A stretch of DNA of 52,909 nt from NCBI RefSeq assembly GCF_025352425.1, contig NZ_JANXTI010000013.1, positions 1 through 52,909 of the forward strand, written 5' to 3'. The notes beneath the pieces were generated by a model, which was given only the letters and a program-made list of their open reading frames with translations, made no database searches and had not been told where the DNA came from. Source of the stretch: Flavobacterium sp. (lineage in GTDB: Bacteria; Bacteroidota; Bacteroidia; Flavobacteriales; Flavobacteriaceae). Of the stretch, positions 6,880 through 14,413 are shown in pieces (the first letter of the stretch is position 1; every line of letters begins with the position of its first letter). A program made the position numbers and the translations under genes.

Positions 6880-9732
6880 ATGCCCAAAGACAATTCAATA
6901 AAATCGGTTTTAATCATAGGTTCAGGTCCAATCGTAATTGGTCAGGCATGCGAATTTGATTATGCAGGTTCACAATCGGCACGTTCCATCCGCGAAGAAG
7001 GAATTGAAGTAATCCTAATCAACTCCAATCCGGCTACGATTATGACTGATCCAAGTATGGCGGATCATGTTTACTTATTGCCATTAACAACCAAATCCAT
7101 TATCCAAATCCTAAAAGAGCATCCGCAAATTGATGCCGTTTTACCAACAATGGGCGGACAAACAGCATTGAATCTTTGTCTGGAAGCTGACGAAAAAGGA
7201 ATTTGGGAAGACTTTGGTGTGCGATTAATTGGTGTTGATGTAAATGCAATTAACGTTACCGAAGACAGGGAACAGTTTAAGCAATTACTTGAAAGAATCG
7301 GAGTGCCAACAGCTCCGGCCAAAACTGCAACATCATTCCTTAAAGGAAAAGAAATTGCACAGGAATTTGGCTTTCCATTGGTTATCCGTCCGTCGTTTAC
7401 GCTTGGTGGAACCGGAGCAGCTTTTGTTCATACAAAAGAAGAATTTGACGAAAAACTAACCTACGGATTAGAAATGTCACCAATTCATGAAGTCTTAATT
7501 GACAAAGCATTAATTGGATGGAAAGAATATGAACTAGAATTACTTCGGGATAAAAATGACAACGTAGTCATCATTTGTTCCATCGAAAATATGGATCCAA
7601 TGGGAATTCACACTGGAGATTCCATTACAGTTGCGCCAGCAATGACTTTATCAGATACAACGTTTCAAAAGATGCGAGATATGGCGATTTTGATGATGCG
7701 TTCTATTGGGAATTTTGCAGGAGGTTGTAATGTGCAATTCGCTGTTTCACCTGATGAAAAGGAAGATATTGTTGCGATTGAAATCAATCCAAGGGTTTCT
7801 CGTTCATCTGCATTGGCGTCAAAAGCAACAGGATATCCTATTGCTAAGATTGCATCGAAACTGGCTTTGGGATATCATCTTGATGAACTTCAAAATCAAA
7901 TTACCAAATCAACTTCCGCGCTATTTGAACCAACATTAGATTATGTCATTGTAAAAATACCACGCTGGAACTTTGATAAATTTGAAGGTGCAGACAGAAC
8001 ATTAGGACTTCAAATGAAATCTGTTGGAGAAGTTATGGGAATTGGGCGTTCGTTTCAGGAAGCATTACACAAAGCAACGCAATCATTGGAAATTAAAAGG
8101 AACGGATTAGGTGCAGACGGAAAAGGATACAAAAATTACGAGCAGATTCTCGAGAAACTAACTTATGCAAGTTGGGACAGAGTATTTGTGATTTATGATG
8201 CGATTGCGATGGGAATTCCGTTGAACAGAATCCATGAAATTACCAAGATTGATATGTGGTTCCTGAAACAATACGAAGAATTATATGCAATAGAAAAAGA
8301 AATTTCACAATACAATATCACTAATCTTCCAAAGGAATTGTTATTGGAAGCAAAACAAAAAGGGTATGGTGACAGACAGATTGCGCATATGTTGAAATGT
8401 TTGGAGAGCCAGGTGTATAAATTACGTGATGATATGAACATCAAACGTGTCTATAAATTGGTTGACACCTGCGCGGCTGAATTTAAAGCTCAGACTCCGT
8501 ATTATTACTCGACTTTTGAAGCAGAAATAGAAACAGCAACAGGAGAGCGTTATGTTCACAATGAAAGCATTGTTTCCGATAAAAAGAAAGTTGTTGTTCT
8601 AGGTTCTGGACCAAACCGAATTGGGCAGGGAATTGAGTTTGATTATTCCTGTGTTCACGGGGTTTTGGCCGCTAAGGAATGTGGTTATGAAACCATTATG
8701 ATTAACTGTAACCCGGAGACGGTTTCTACGGATTTTGATACGGCAGATAAACTGTACTTCGAGCCTGTTTTTTGGGAACACATTTATGATATCATCCGGC
8801 ACGAAAAGCCGGAAGGTGTAATTGTTCAGTTGGGCGGACAAACCGCTCTTAAGTTAGCAGAAAAGCTATCTAAATACGATATAAAAATACTTGGAACTTC
8901 ATTTGACGCTCTGGATTTAGCAGAAGACAGAGGAAGATTCTCAGAATTGCTGACCGAATTAAAGATTCCGTTTCCACAATTTGGGATTGCTGAAAATGCT
9001 GACCAGGCATCGGCACTTGCTGATGTTTTGGACTTTCCGTTATTAGTTCGCCCTTCGTATGTTTTGGGTGGACAGGGGATGAAGATTGTCATCAATAAGC
9101 AGGAATTGGAAGAACATGTTATTGATTTGCTTAAAAATATTCCCGGTAACAAATTGCTTTTGGATAACTATCTTGACGGCGCCATTGAAGCAGAAGCGGA
9201 TGCGATTTGTGATGGTGAAAATGTATACATCATCGGAATCATGGAGCATATTGAGCCTTGCGGAATCCATTCGGGGGATAGTAATGCGACTTTGCCTCCT
9301 TTTAACTTGGGTGAGTTTGTTATGCAGCAGATTAAAGATCACACAAAGAAGATTGCGTTAGCACTACGAACTGTTGGTTTAATAAATATTCAGTTTGCAA
9401 TTAAGGATGATATCGTTTACATCATTGAAGCCAACCCGAGAGCTTCGAGAACGGTGCCTTTTATTGCGAAAGCGTATGGTGAGCCTTATGTAAATTATGC
9501 GACTAAAGTTATGCTTGGACAGAATAAGGTGACTGACTTTACTTTTAATCCGAAACTAAAAGGATTTGCGATTAAGCAGCCTGTTTTTTCGTTCAGTAAG
9601 TTTAAGGATGTGAATAAAGCCCTTGGTCCGGAGATGAAATCAACAGGAGAAAGCATATTGTTTATTGATGATCTGAAGGATGATCAGTTTTACGAATTGT
9701 ACAGCAGAAGGAAGATGTACCTGAGTAAGTAG
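6880..9732 (+). CDS. carB: Carbamoyl-phosphate synthase large subunit (without the C-terminal allosteric domain)
   Basis: A 950-residue protein. The duplicated ATP-grasp halves are clear: the first starts with VLIIGSGPIVIGQACEFDYAG, the second near residue 568 with VVVLGSGPNRIGQGIEFDYS. Each has the glycine-rich ATP loop (RPSFTLGGTGAAF, RPSYVLGGQGMKI) and the metal-binding ExNPRxSR motif (EINPRVSRSSAL, EANPRASRTVPF). The enzyme makes carbamoyl phosphate from bicarbonate, ATP and glutamine-derived ammonia for pyrimidine and arginine synthesis. The chain ends about 120 residues short of the E. coli length (1073), so the C-terminal MGS domain that binds UMP and ornithine is absent. No carA is in the window. 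Confidence 0.96.
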   Translation: MPKDNSIKSVLIIGSGPIVIGQACEFDYAGSQSARSIREEGIEVILINSNPATIMTDPSMADHVYLLPLTTKSIIQILKEHPQIDAVLPTMGGQTALNLCLEADEKGIWEDFGVRLIGVDVNAINVTEDREQFKQLLERIGVPTAPAKTATSFLKGKEIAQEFGFPLVIRPSFTLGGTGAAFVHTKEEFDEKLTYGLEMSPIHEVLIDKALIGWKEYELELLRDKNDNVVIICSIENMDPMGIHTGDSITVAPAMTLSDTTFQKMRDMAILMMRSIGNFAGGCNVQFAVSPDEKEDIVAIEINPRVSRSSALASKATGYPIAKIASKLALGYHLDELQNQITKSTSALFEPTLDYVIVKIPRWNFDKFEGADRTLGLQMKSVGEVMGIGRSFQEALHKATQSLEIKRNGLGADGKGYKNYEQILEKLTYASWDRVFVIYDAIAMGIPLNRIHEITKIDMWFLKQYEELYAIEKEISQYNITNLPKELLLEAKQKGYGDRQIAHMLKCLESQVYKLRDDMNIKRVYKLVDTCAAEFKAQTPYYYSTFEAEIETATGERYVHNESIVSDKKKVVVLGSGPNRIGQGIEFDYSCVHGVLAAKECGYETIMINCNPETVSTDFDTADKLYFEPVFWEHIYDIIRHEKPEGVIVQLGGQTALKLAEKLSKYDIKILGTSFDALDLAEDRGRFSELLTELKIPFPQFGIAENADQASALADVLDFPLLVRPSYVLGGQGMKIVINKQELEEHVIDLLKNIPGNKLLLDNYLDGAIEAEADAICDGENVYIIGIMEHIEPCGIHSGDSNATLPPFNLGEFVMQQIKDHTKKIALALRTVGLINIQFAIKDDIVYIIEANPRASRTVPFIAKAYGEPYVNYATKVMLGQNKVTDFTFNPKLKGFAIKQPVFSFSKFKDVNKALGPEMKSTGESILFIDDLKDDQFYELYSRRKMYLSK

Positions 9733-9742
9733 TTATGAGTTG

Positions 9743-9768
9743 TGTCCTTCGACAAGTTCAGGGTGACA
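9743..9768 (+). repeat. Short dispersed repeat (GTCCTTCGACAAGTTCAGGG type)
   Basis: TGTCCTTCGACAAGTTCAGG then GTGACA lies in the carB-htpG gap. I recall this as a common intergenic repeat in several bacterial phyla. It has only one copy in this window, so the call rests on memory. Confidence 0.4.
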
Positions 9769-9800
9769 ATTAAGCACAAAGTTCGTGAATTTATTTCAAT

Positions 9801-9834
9801 AAAAAACCTGCAAGTTGATACTCACAGGTTTTTA
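9801..9834. terminator. Bidirectional terminator between carB and htpG
   Basis: AAAAACCTG pairs with CAGGTTTTT around a 14-nt loop, with A and T runs outside. It serves the convergent carB and htpG genes. Confidence 0.75.
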
Positions 9835-9860
9835 ACTATTGCCTTTTGACTATTGCCTAA

Positions 9861-11762
9861 TTACTTTATTAGTTCAAAGCTTCTCTTAACAAAAGCAGTC
9901 AACTCTTCGCCTTTTAATAATCCTTGAGAAATCTTGGCTAAGTCTAACGCTTGTTTCACCAAGCCTTCCTGAGCTGATTTGTCGGAAGTATTTAGGATTG
10001 TTGTAGCTAATTCAGAATTGGTGTTCACCACCAGATTATACATTTCGGGGAAGTTACCCATTCCGAACATTCCGCCGCCGCCGGATTGGCTCATTTCTTT
10101 CATTCTTCGCATGAATTCAGGTTGAGTGATGATAAATGGCGCTGCTGTGCTATCCATTGGTTCCAATTGAACGGAGTAATTTGCTTTTGGTACAATTTCT
10201 TCTAAAACAGTTTTCAATTGCGTTGACTCGTCTTCAGACAGTTTAGAAATCTGAGTGTCTTCTTTCTGGATTAGTTTATCGATATGGTCGGAATCAACAC
10301 GCGTGAACGTCAGGTTTTCGTTGTCGCTTTCCAGTTTTTGGATTAAGTGCGATACAATTGGAGAATCTAAAAGCAGGACTTCGTATCCTTTTTCTTTGGC
10401 GATGTCGATATAGCCGTGTTGTGCATCTTTATTCGAAGCATATAACACTACCAACTTGCCATTTTTGTCGGTTTGGTTTGAGGTTAAGATTTCTTTTAAT
10501 TCTGCTAAAGTGTAATATTTGTCATCAACCGTTGGATACAAAATAAAGTCGCCTGATTTTTCATAGAATTTTGGTTCGGAAAGCATTCCGTATTCCAATA
10601 CAATTTTGATGTCGTTCCATTTTTTCTCGAAGTCCTCACGGTTTTCAGTGAATAGGGATTTCAATTTATCAGCGACTTTTCTTGTGATGTAATTTGAGAT
10701 TTTTTTAACATTGCTATCCGCCTGCAAGCCGGAACGCGAAACGTTCAACGGAATATCAGGGGAATCAATCACACCTTTTAACATACCTAAAAATTCCGGT
10801 ACAATTCCTTCGACGTTGTCGGTGACAAAGACTTGGTTTTGATACATTTGGATTTTGTCCTTTTGCATTTGTATATCGGCAGACATTTTAGGGAAATATA
10901 AAATTCCTGTCAGGTTGAAAGGATAATCCACATTCAAATGGATGTTGAATAATGGGTCTTCAAATTGCATTGGATACAATTCGCGGTAAAAGTCTTTATA
11001 ATCTTCATCAGTCAAATCGACCGGCTGTTTTGTCCATGCCGGATTAGGATTATTGATGATGTTGTCAACTTCCACTTCAGTGAAAATATTGTCTTTGTCT
11101 TCTTCGGCAACCGATTCTCCTTTTTTCTGTTCAATTTTTTCTGTCCGTGTGCCAAATTTTATTGGAATAGGCATGAACTTATTGTATTTGGTCAACAGTT
11201 CACGAATTTTATAGTCTTCTAAAAACTCTAGAGAATCTTCTGCAATGTGAAGGATTATTTCGGTTCCTCTTTCAGTTTTGTCAGATGGTTCCAGAGTAAA
11301 GTCGGGACTTCCGTCACAAGTCCAATGTGCTGCCGGTTCATCTTTATATGATTTGGTGATGATTTCCACTTTGGAAGCTACCATAAAGGCAGAATAAAAA
11401 CCAAGACCGAAGTGACCAATGATTCCTGAATCTTTGGCGGAATCTTTATATTTTTCAAGGAATTCTTCCGCCCCTGAAAAAGCAATTTGATTGATGTACT
11501 TTTCGACTTCATCGGCAGTCATTCCTAAGCCTTGGTCGATTAGGTGTAATTTTTTGCCTTCTTTGTCAATTTTGACTTCTATAATAGGATTTCCGTATTC
11601 TACTTTGGCTTCTCCTATGCTGGCTAAATGCTTTAGTTTAAGTGTTGCATCAGTTGCATTGGACACTAATTCACGCAAGAAAATTTCGTGGTCATTGTAT
11701 AAGAACTTCTTGATTAAGGGAAAGATGTTTTCTACGGATACATTTATTTTTCCTGTTGTCAT
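9861..11762 (-). CDS. htpG: Molecular chaperone HtpG (Hsp90)
   Basis: A 633-residue protein from ATG 11762 (MTTGKINVSVENIFPLIKKF). A longer in-frame extension upstream starts in the promoter region and is not family-like. The GHKL ATPase motifs are present: ELVSNATDA, DQGLGMT and the lid/glycine loop IGHFGLGFYSAFMVA. The middle domain and the C-terminal dimerisation domain follow. HtpG is an ATP-dependent cytosolic chaperone. A Gly/Met-rich stretch (SGGGGMFGMGNFPEMYN) lies near the C-terminus. On the minus strand TAGTTTTG (complement of 11805-11812) with a TTG 22 bp upstream is a possible promoter. No CIRCE element was seen. Confidence 0.96.
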   Translation of the reverse strand: MTTGKINVSVENIFPLIKKFLYNDHEIFLRELVSNATDATLKLKHLASIGEAKVEYGNPIIEVKIDKEGKKLHLIDQGLGMTADEVEKYINQIAFSGAEEFLEKYKDSAKDSGIIGHFGLGFYSAFMVASKVEIITKSYKDEPAAHWTCDGSPDFTLEPSDKTERGTEIILHIAEDSLEFLEDYKIRELLTKYNKFMPIPIKFGTRTEKIEQKKGESVAEEDKDNIFTEVEVDNIINNPNPAWTKQPVDLTDEDYKDFYRELYPMQFEDPLFNIHLNVDYPFNLTGILYFPKMSADIQMQKDKIQMYQNQVFVTDNVEGIVPEFLGMLKGVIDSPDIPLNVSRSGLQADSNVKKISNYITRKVADKLKSLFTENREDFEKKWNDIKIVLEYGMLSEPKFYEKSGDFILYPTVDDKYYTLAELKEILTSNQTDKNGKLVVLYASNKDAQHGYIDIAKEKGYEVLLLDSPIVSHLIQKLESDNENLTFTRVDSDHIDKLIQKEDTQISKLSEDESTQLKTVLEEIVPKANYSVQLEPMDSTAAPFIITQPEFMRRMKEMSQSGGGGMFGMGNFPEMYNLVVNTNSELATTILNTSDKSAQEGLVKQALDLAKISQGLLKGEELTAFVKRSFELIK

Positions 11763-11913
11763 ATTTATAATTTTTAGATTAAACAATTGTGAAATCTGAC
11801 TAGTCAAAACTAATACCATTAGTAGTATGTATGACAAATTGACGTAGTAAAAATTCTTATTAATTTTGAAACAATTTTGCAATATAATGTAAACTCACTT
11901 GTTAGAATCGCCG

Positions 11914-11921
11914 TATATTTG
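11914..11921 (+). promoter_or_regulatory. Possible -7 element for the lipoprotein operon
   Basis: TATATTTG matches TAnnTTTG 29 bp before the lipocalin-like start. The only TTG nearby is 12 bp upstream, which is too close, so the -33 half is not supported. Confidence 0.4.
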
Positions 11922-11950
11922 TGGTAACTAATTATTAAATACAAATACGA

Positions 11951-12421
11951 ATGAAAAAGTTTATTTTAATGAGTGCATTGGCAGTTTTGATTTTATCATG
12001 TAAATCAAAATCGGCAACCGACACCAAACTGGATTCTAAAACCCAGGTTGCAATGAAAGGGAACTGGTCTGTTTCCTCTGTGACTTATCCTAATTCTAAT
12101 ATGATAAAAGTGAATTCTTTTGACTTGGCTGATTCGCAATGTTTTGTTGGCAGTAAATGGAAATTTGTTTCCAATAACAATAAAGGAAACTTCTCGCTTA
12201 ACAGCCCAAAATGTACATCCTACAGCACACCAATTACATGGTTTGTCAATAAAGACTGGCAATTTGTTTTTAAAGTTTTGGATGAATCAAAAGCAAAGAG
12301 AGTAAAAGAGGGCTATATTTTAAGAGTTGCCAATCTAACGGACAATTCTTTCCAGCTTATCGACAACATTGTTGTTGCGGGAAAATCAACAGATGTAGTT
12401 TATCAATTCAGTAGAAATTAA
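11951..12421 (+). CDS. Lipocalin-like lipoprotein
   Basis: A 156-residue protein with a lipoprotein signal (MKKFILMSALAVLILSC, lipobox Cys17). The mature part is beta-rich: KGNWSVSSVTYP, SQCFVGSKWKFVSNNNKGNF, ITWFVNKDWQFVFKVL, and a final strand. The opening GNW and the small-barrel pattern fit the Bacteroidota lipocalin family. The ligand is unknown and it is probably anchored in the outer membrane. The OmpA-like gene starts 14 bp downstream, so the two are almost certainly co-transcribed. Confidence 0.8.
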   Translation: MKKFILMSALAVLILSCKSKSATDTKLDSKTQVAMKGNWSVSSVTYPNSNMIKVNSFDLADSQCFVGSKWKFVSNNNKGNFSLNSPKCTSYSTPITWFVNKDWQFVFKVLDESKAKRVKEGYILRVANLTDNSFQLIDNIVVAGKSTDVVYQFSRN

Positions 12422-12435
12422 AATTTTAAATCATT

Positions 12436-13131
12436 ATGAAAAATATAAAAACAATAGCTTTAGCAAGTCTTTTTCTTTTAGGAAGTCTCTTCACTAGTTG
12501 TGAAGCAGTAAAAAACTCTAACAAAACGCAACGTGGGGCAGTGATTGGAGCTGCCGGAGGTGCTGTTATCGGGGGTATTTTAGGTAATAACGTTGGTAAA
12601 GGAGGAAATGGCGCACTTGGTGCTGTTCTTGGCGGAGTTATTGGTGGTGTTGCCGGTGGTGTAATTGGACATAAAATGGACAAACAGGCACGTGAAATTG
12701 AAACGGCTTTGCCTGGCGCACAGGTAGAAAGGGTAGGGGAAGGAATTAAATTGGTTTTGGGTGAAAATTCGGTTCGTTTTGACACTAACAAATCCACTTT
12801 AACAACTACAGCAAAGGCTAATTTAGATAAACTGGTTCCGGTGTTTAACCAATATTCTGATACCAACATACAAATTTATGGTTATACAGACAGCACCGGT
12901 ACGGCAGAATATAATTTAACATTGTCGCAACAAAGAGCGGCTACGGTTAAAAGTTATTTAGCCGGAAAAGGTATTAGTGCTGGACGTTTTACAACTACAG
13001 GTTTAGGAATAGCTGATCCAGTGGCAACAAATGATACACCGGAAGGACGAACTCAAAACCGTCGTGTTGAATTTGCTATTACAGCAAATGAAAAAATGGT
13101 TCAAGACGCTCAAAAGGAAGCAGGAAAATAA
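12436..13131 (+). CDS. OmpA-family lipoprotein with glycine-zipper domain
   Basis: A 231-residue protein. The lipobox Cys22 (LFTSCEAVK) is followed by a glycine-zipper segment at about residues 34-76 (RGAVIGAAGGAVIGGILGNN, GALGAVLGGVIGGVAGGVIG). An OmpA C-terminal domain spans about 110-222, with FDTNKSTLTTTAKANLDKL, IYGYTDSTGTAEYNLTLS and the peptidoglycan-binding NDTPEGRTQNRRVEF. It should be an outer-membrane lipoprotein that binds diaminopimelate of peptidoglycan and ties the envelope together. It is the second gene of a pair ending in a strong terminator. Confidence 0.92.
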   Translation: MKNIKTIALASLFLLGSLFTSCEAVKNSNKTQRGAVIGAAGGAVIGGILGNNVGKGGNGALGAVLGGVIGGVAGGVIGHKMDKQAREIETALPGAQVERVGEGIKLVLGENSVRFDTNKSTLTTTAKANLDKLVPVFNQYSDTNIQIYGYTDSTGTAEYNLTLSQQRAATVKSYLAGKGISAGRFTTTGLGIADPVATNDTPEGRTQNRRVEFAITANEKMVQDAQKEAGK

Positions 13132-13150
13132 AATTATATTAATAAATTAG

Positions 13151-13183
13151 AAAAAGCGTCCATTATAGCGGACGCTTTTTTTT
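13151..13183 (+). terminator. Strong intrinsic terminator after the OmpA-like gene
   Basis: AAAAAGCGTCC pairs perfectly with GGACGCTTTTT around ATTATA and is followed by more T. Confidence 0.92.
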
Positions 13184-13292
13184 GAACAAACTTTAACAAA
13201 ACTTTCTGTTTGATAATTTTTATAAACGATAAATCGGCAGTAACTTTACAAAACAAAACTGGCACTAAATACAAAAATATATTTCTCACGAA

Positions 13293-13357
13293 ATGATTTG
13301 TTATTGGTTAGGTTGGTAAGAGCGATTCTCTGTAAAAGGGGTTTCGCTCTTATTTTT
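13293..13357 (+). ncRNA. Leader-like region: 8-codon ORF abutting a terminator-type hairpin
   Basis: ATG 13293 opens a mini-ORF reading MICYWLGW with stop TAA at 13317-13319. The stop codon forms the first bases of a perfect 9-bp stem, TAAGAGCGA (13317-13325) with TCGCTCTTA (13344-13352), followed by TTTTT. A weak -7 match (TAACTTTA, 13241-13248) lies upstream. The rest of the 333-bp gap has a 14-nt direct repeat (TATCTATTGGTTTT twice, after 13355). It could be an attenuator leader, a small RNA, or chance next to a terminator. Confidence 0.35.
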
Positions 13358-13464
13358 ATCTATTGGTTTTATCTATTGGTTTTACTTCAAAAAAGTTTAG
13401 CGGAGATTTTAAATATATTTTTTATTTCGTTTTAGATTGCTCAATTTTGTGATCAAACATAGCT

Positions 13465-14387
13465 ATGATAAAAGTCATAAATATTTCATTTTCTTACCGT
13501 GAAAAACCAACAATTCACAACATTTCTTTTGCATTAGAAAAAGGAAGAAATATGGCAGTAATTGGTGAAAGTGGTTGCGGCAAAAGCACTTTACTAAAGC
13601 TTATTTATGGCTTGTACGATTTAAATGAGGGTCAACTATTTTGGAATGATATCGAAATTTTAGGGCCTAAATATAATCTCATCCCGGGCATGGGTTTCAT
13701 GAAATATCTGGCACAGGACTTTGATTTAATGCCGTTTATTACGGTTAACGAAAATGTTGGAAAATACCTTTCTAATTTTTATCCCGAACAAAAAAATAAA
13801 CGCATTGCCGAATTACTGGAAATTGTCGAAATGAAGGATTATGCCAATGTAAAAGCAAAAAATTTAAGTGGCGGACAGATGCAACGTGTAGCATTAGCAA
13901 GAGTTTTAGCGCTTGAGCCCGAAGTTCTATTACTGGACGAACCTTTCAGCCATATTGATAATTTCAGGAAAAACAGCTTGCGCAGAAAACTTTTTGGTTA
14001 TTTAAAAGAAAAACAAATCACTACCATTTTTGCAACGCATGACAGCTCTGATGTGCTTTCTTTTGCGATGATATTTTGGTTTTAAAAGATGGGCAACTAA
14101 AGGAAAAAGGAAATCCAAAAAACATCTATGATAACCCAAAAAGCAAATATATGGCGTCGCTTTTTGGTGATGTAAATGAGATTGAAATTGATGGTAAAAT
14201 ACAGATCATTTATTCACATCAATTAGAGGTTGTAGCAAAGTCCGACCTAAAAGTTGAAGTTGTAAAGGCTTATTTTTTAGGAAGTCATTATTTAATTGAA
14301 GGCAATCATATCGATTCCAAAATCTTCTTTGAAAGTCCGAATGAAATTCAAGTTGGGAGTAAAATTTACTTAAAGAAGAAACCCTAA
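13465..14387 (+). pseudogene. ABC transporter ATP-binding protein, interrupted by a -1 frameshift
   Basis: The first 200 residues have all ABC ATPase motifs: Walker A GESGCGKST (34-42), Q-loop YLAQDF, signature LSGGQMQR (134-141), Walker B VLLLDEP (154-160) and H-loop His192. The frame then derails after DVLSFA and stops at 14085. From about 14071 the next frame continues the expected protein (ILVLKDGQLKEKGNPKNIYDNPKS, then a C-terminal regulatory-like part) to 14387. Restoring one G in GCGATGAT near 14067 gives SFADDILVLKDG, the normal sequence, and a protein of about 307 residues. The break is one missing base, so a sequencing error or a recent inactivation are both possible. The fold resembles PotA/FbpC-type importers. 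No permease gene is adjacent. Confidence 0.85.
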
Positions 14388-14410
14388 AGTCATTTGATTT
14401 TAGGGTTTTT
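14379..14410. terminator. Bidirectional terminator between the ABC gene and the S9 peptidase gene
   Basis: AAACCCTAAA pairs with TTTAGGGTTT around a short loop, with A and T runs outside, between convergent genes. Confidence 0.85.
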
Positions 14411-14413
14411 AAA

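Noticed and set aside
11763..11882. Upstream extension of HtpG
   Set aside because: Family proteins start at MTTGKINV-type sequence, and the extension covers the promoter region.
14076..14387. Separate gene starting at TTG 14076
   Set aside because: It continues the ABC ATPase exactly where the frame breaks, so it is the second part of one damaged gene.
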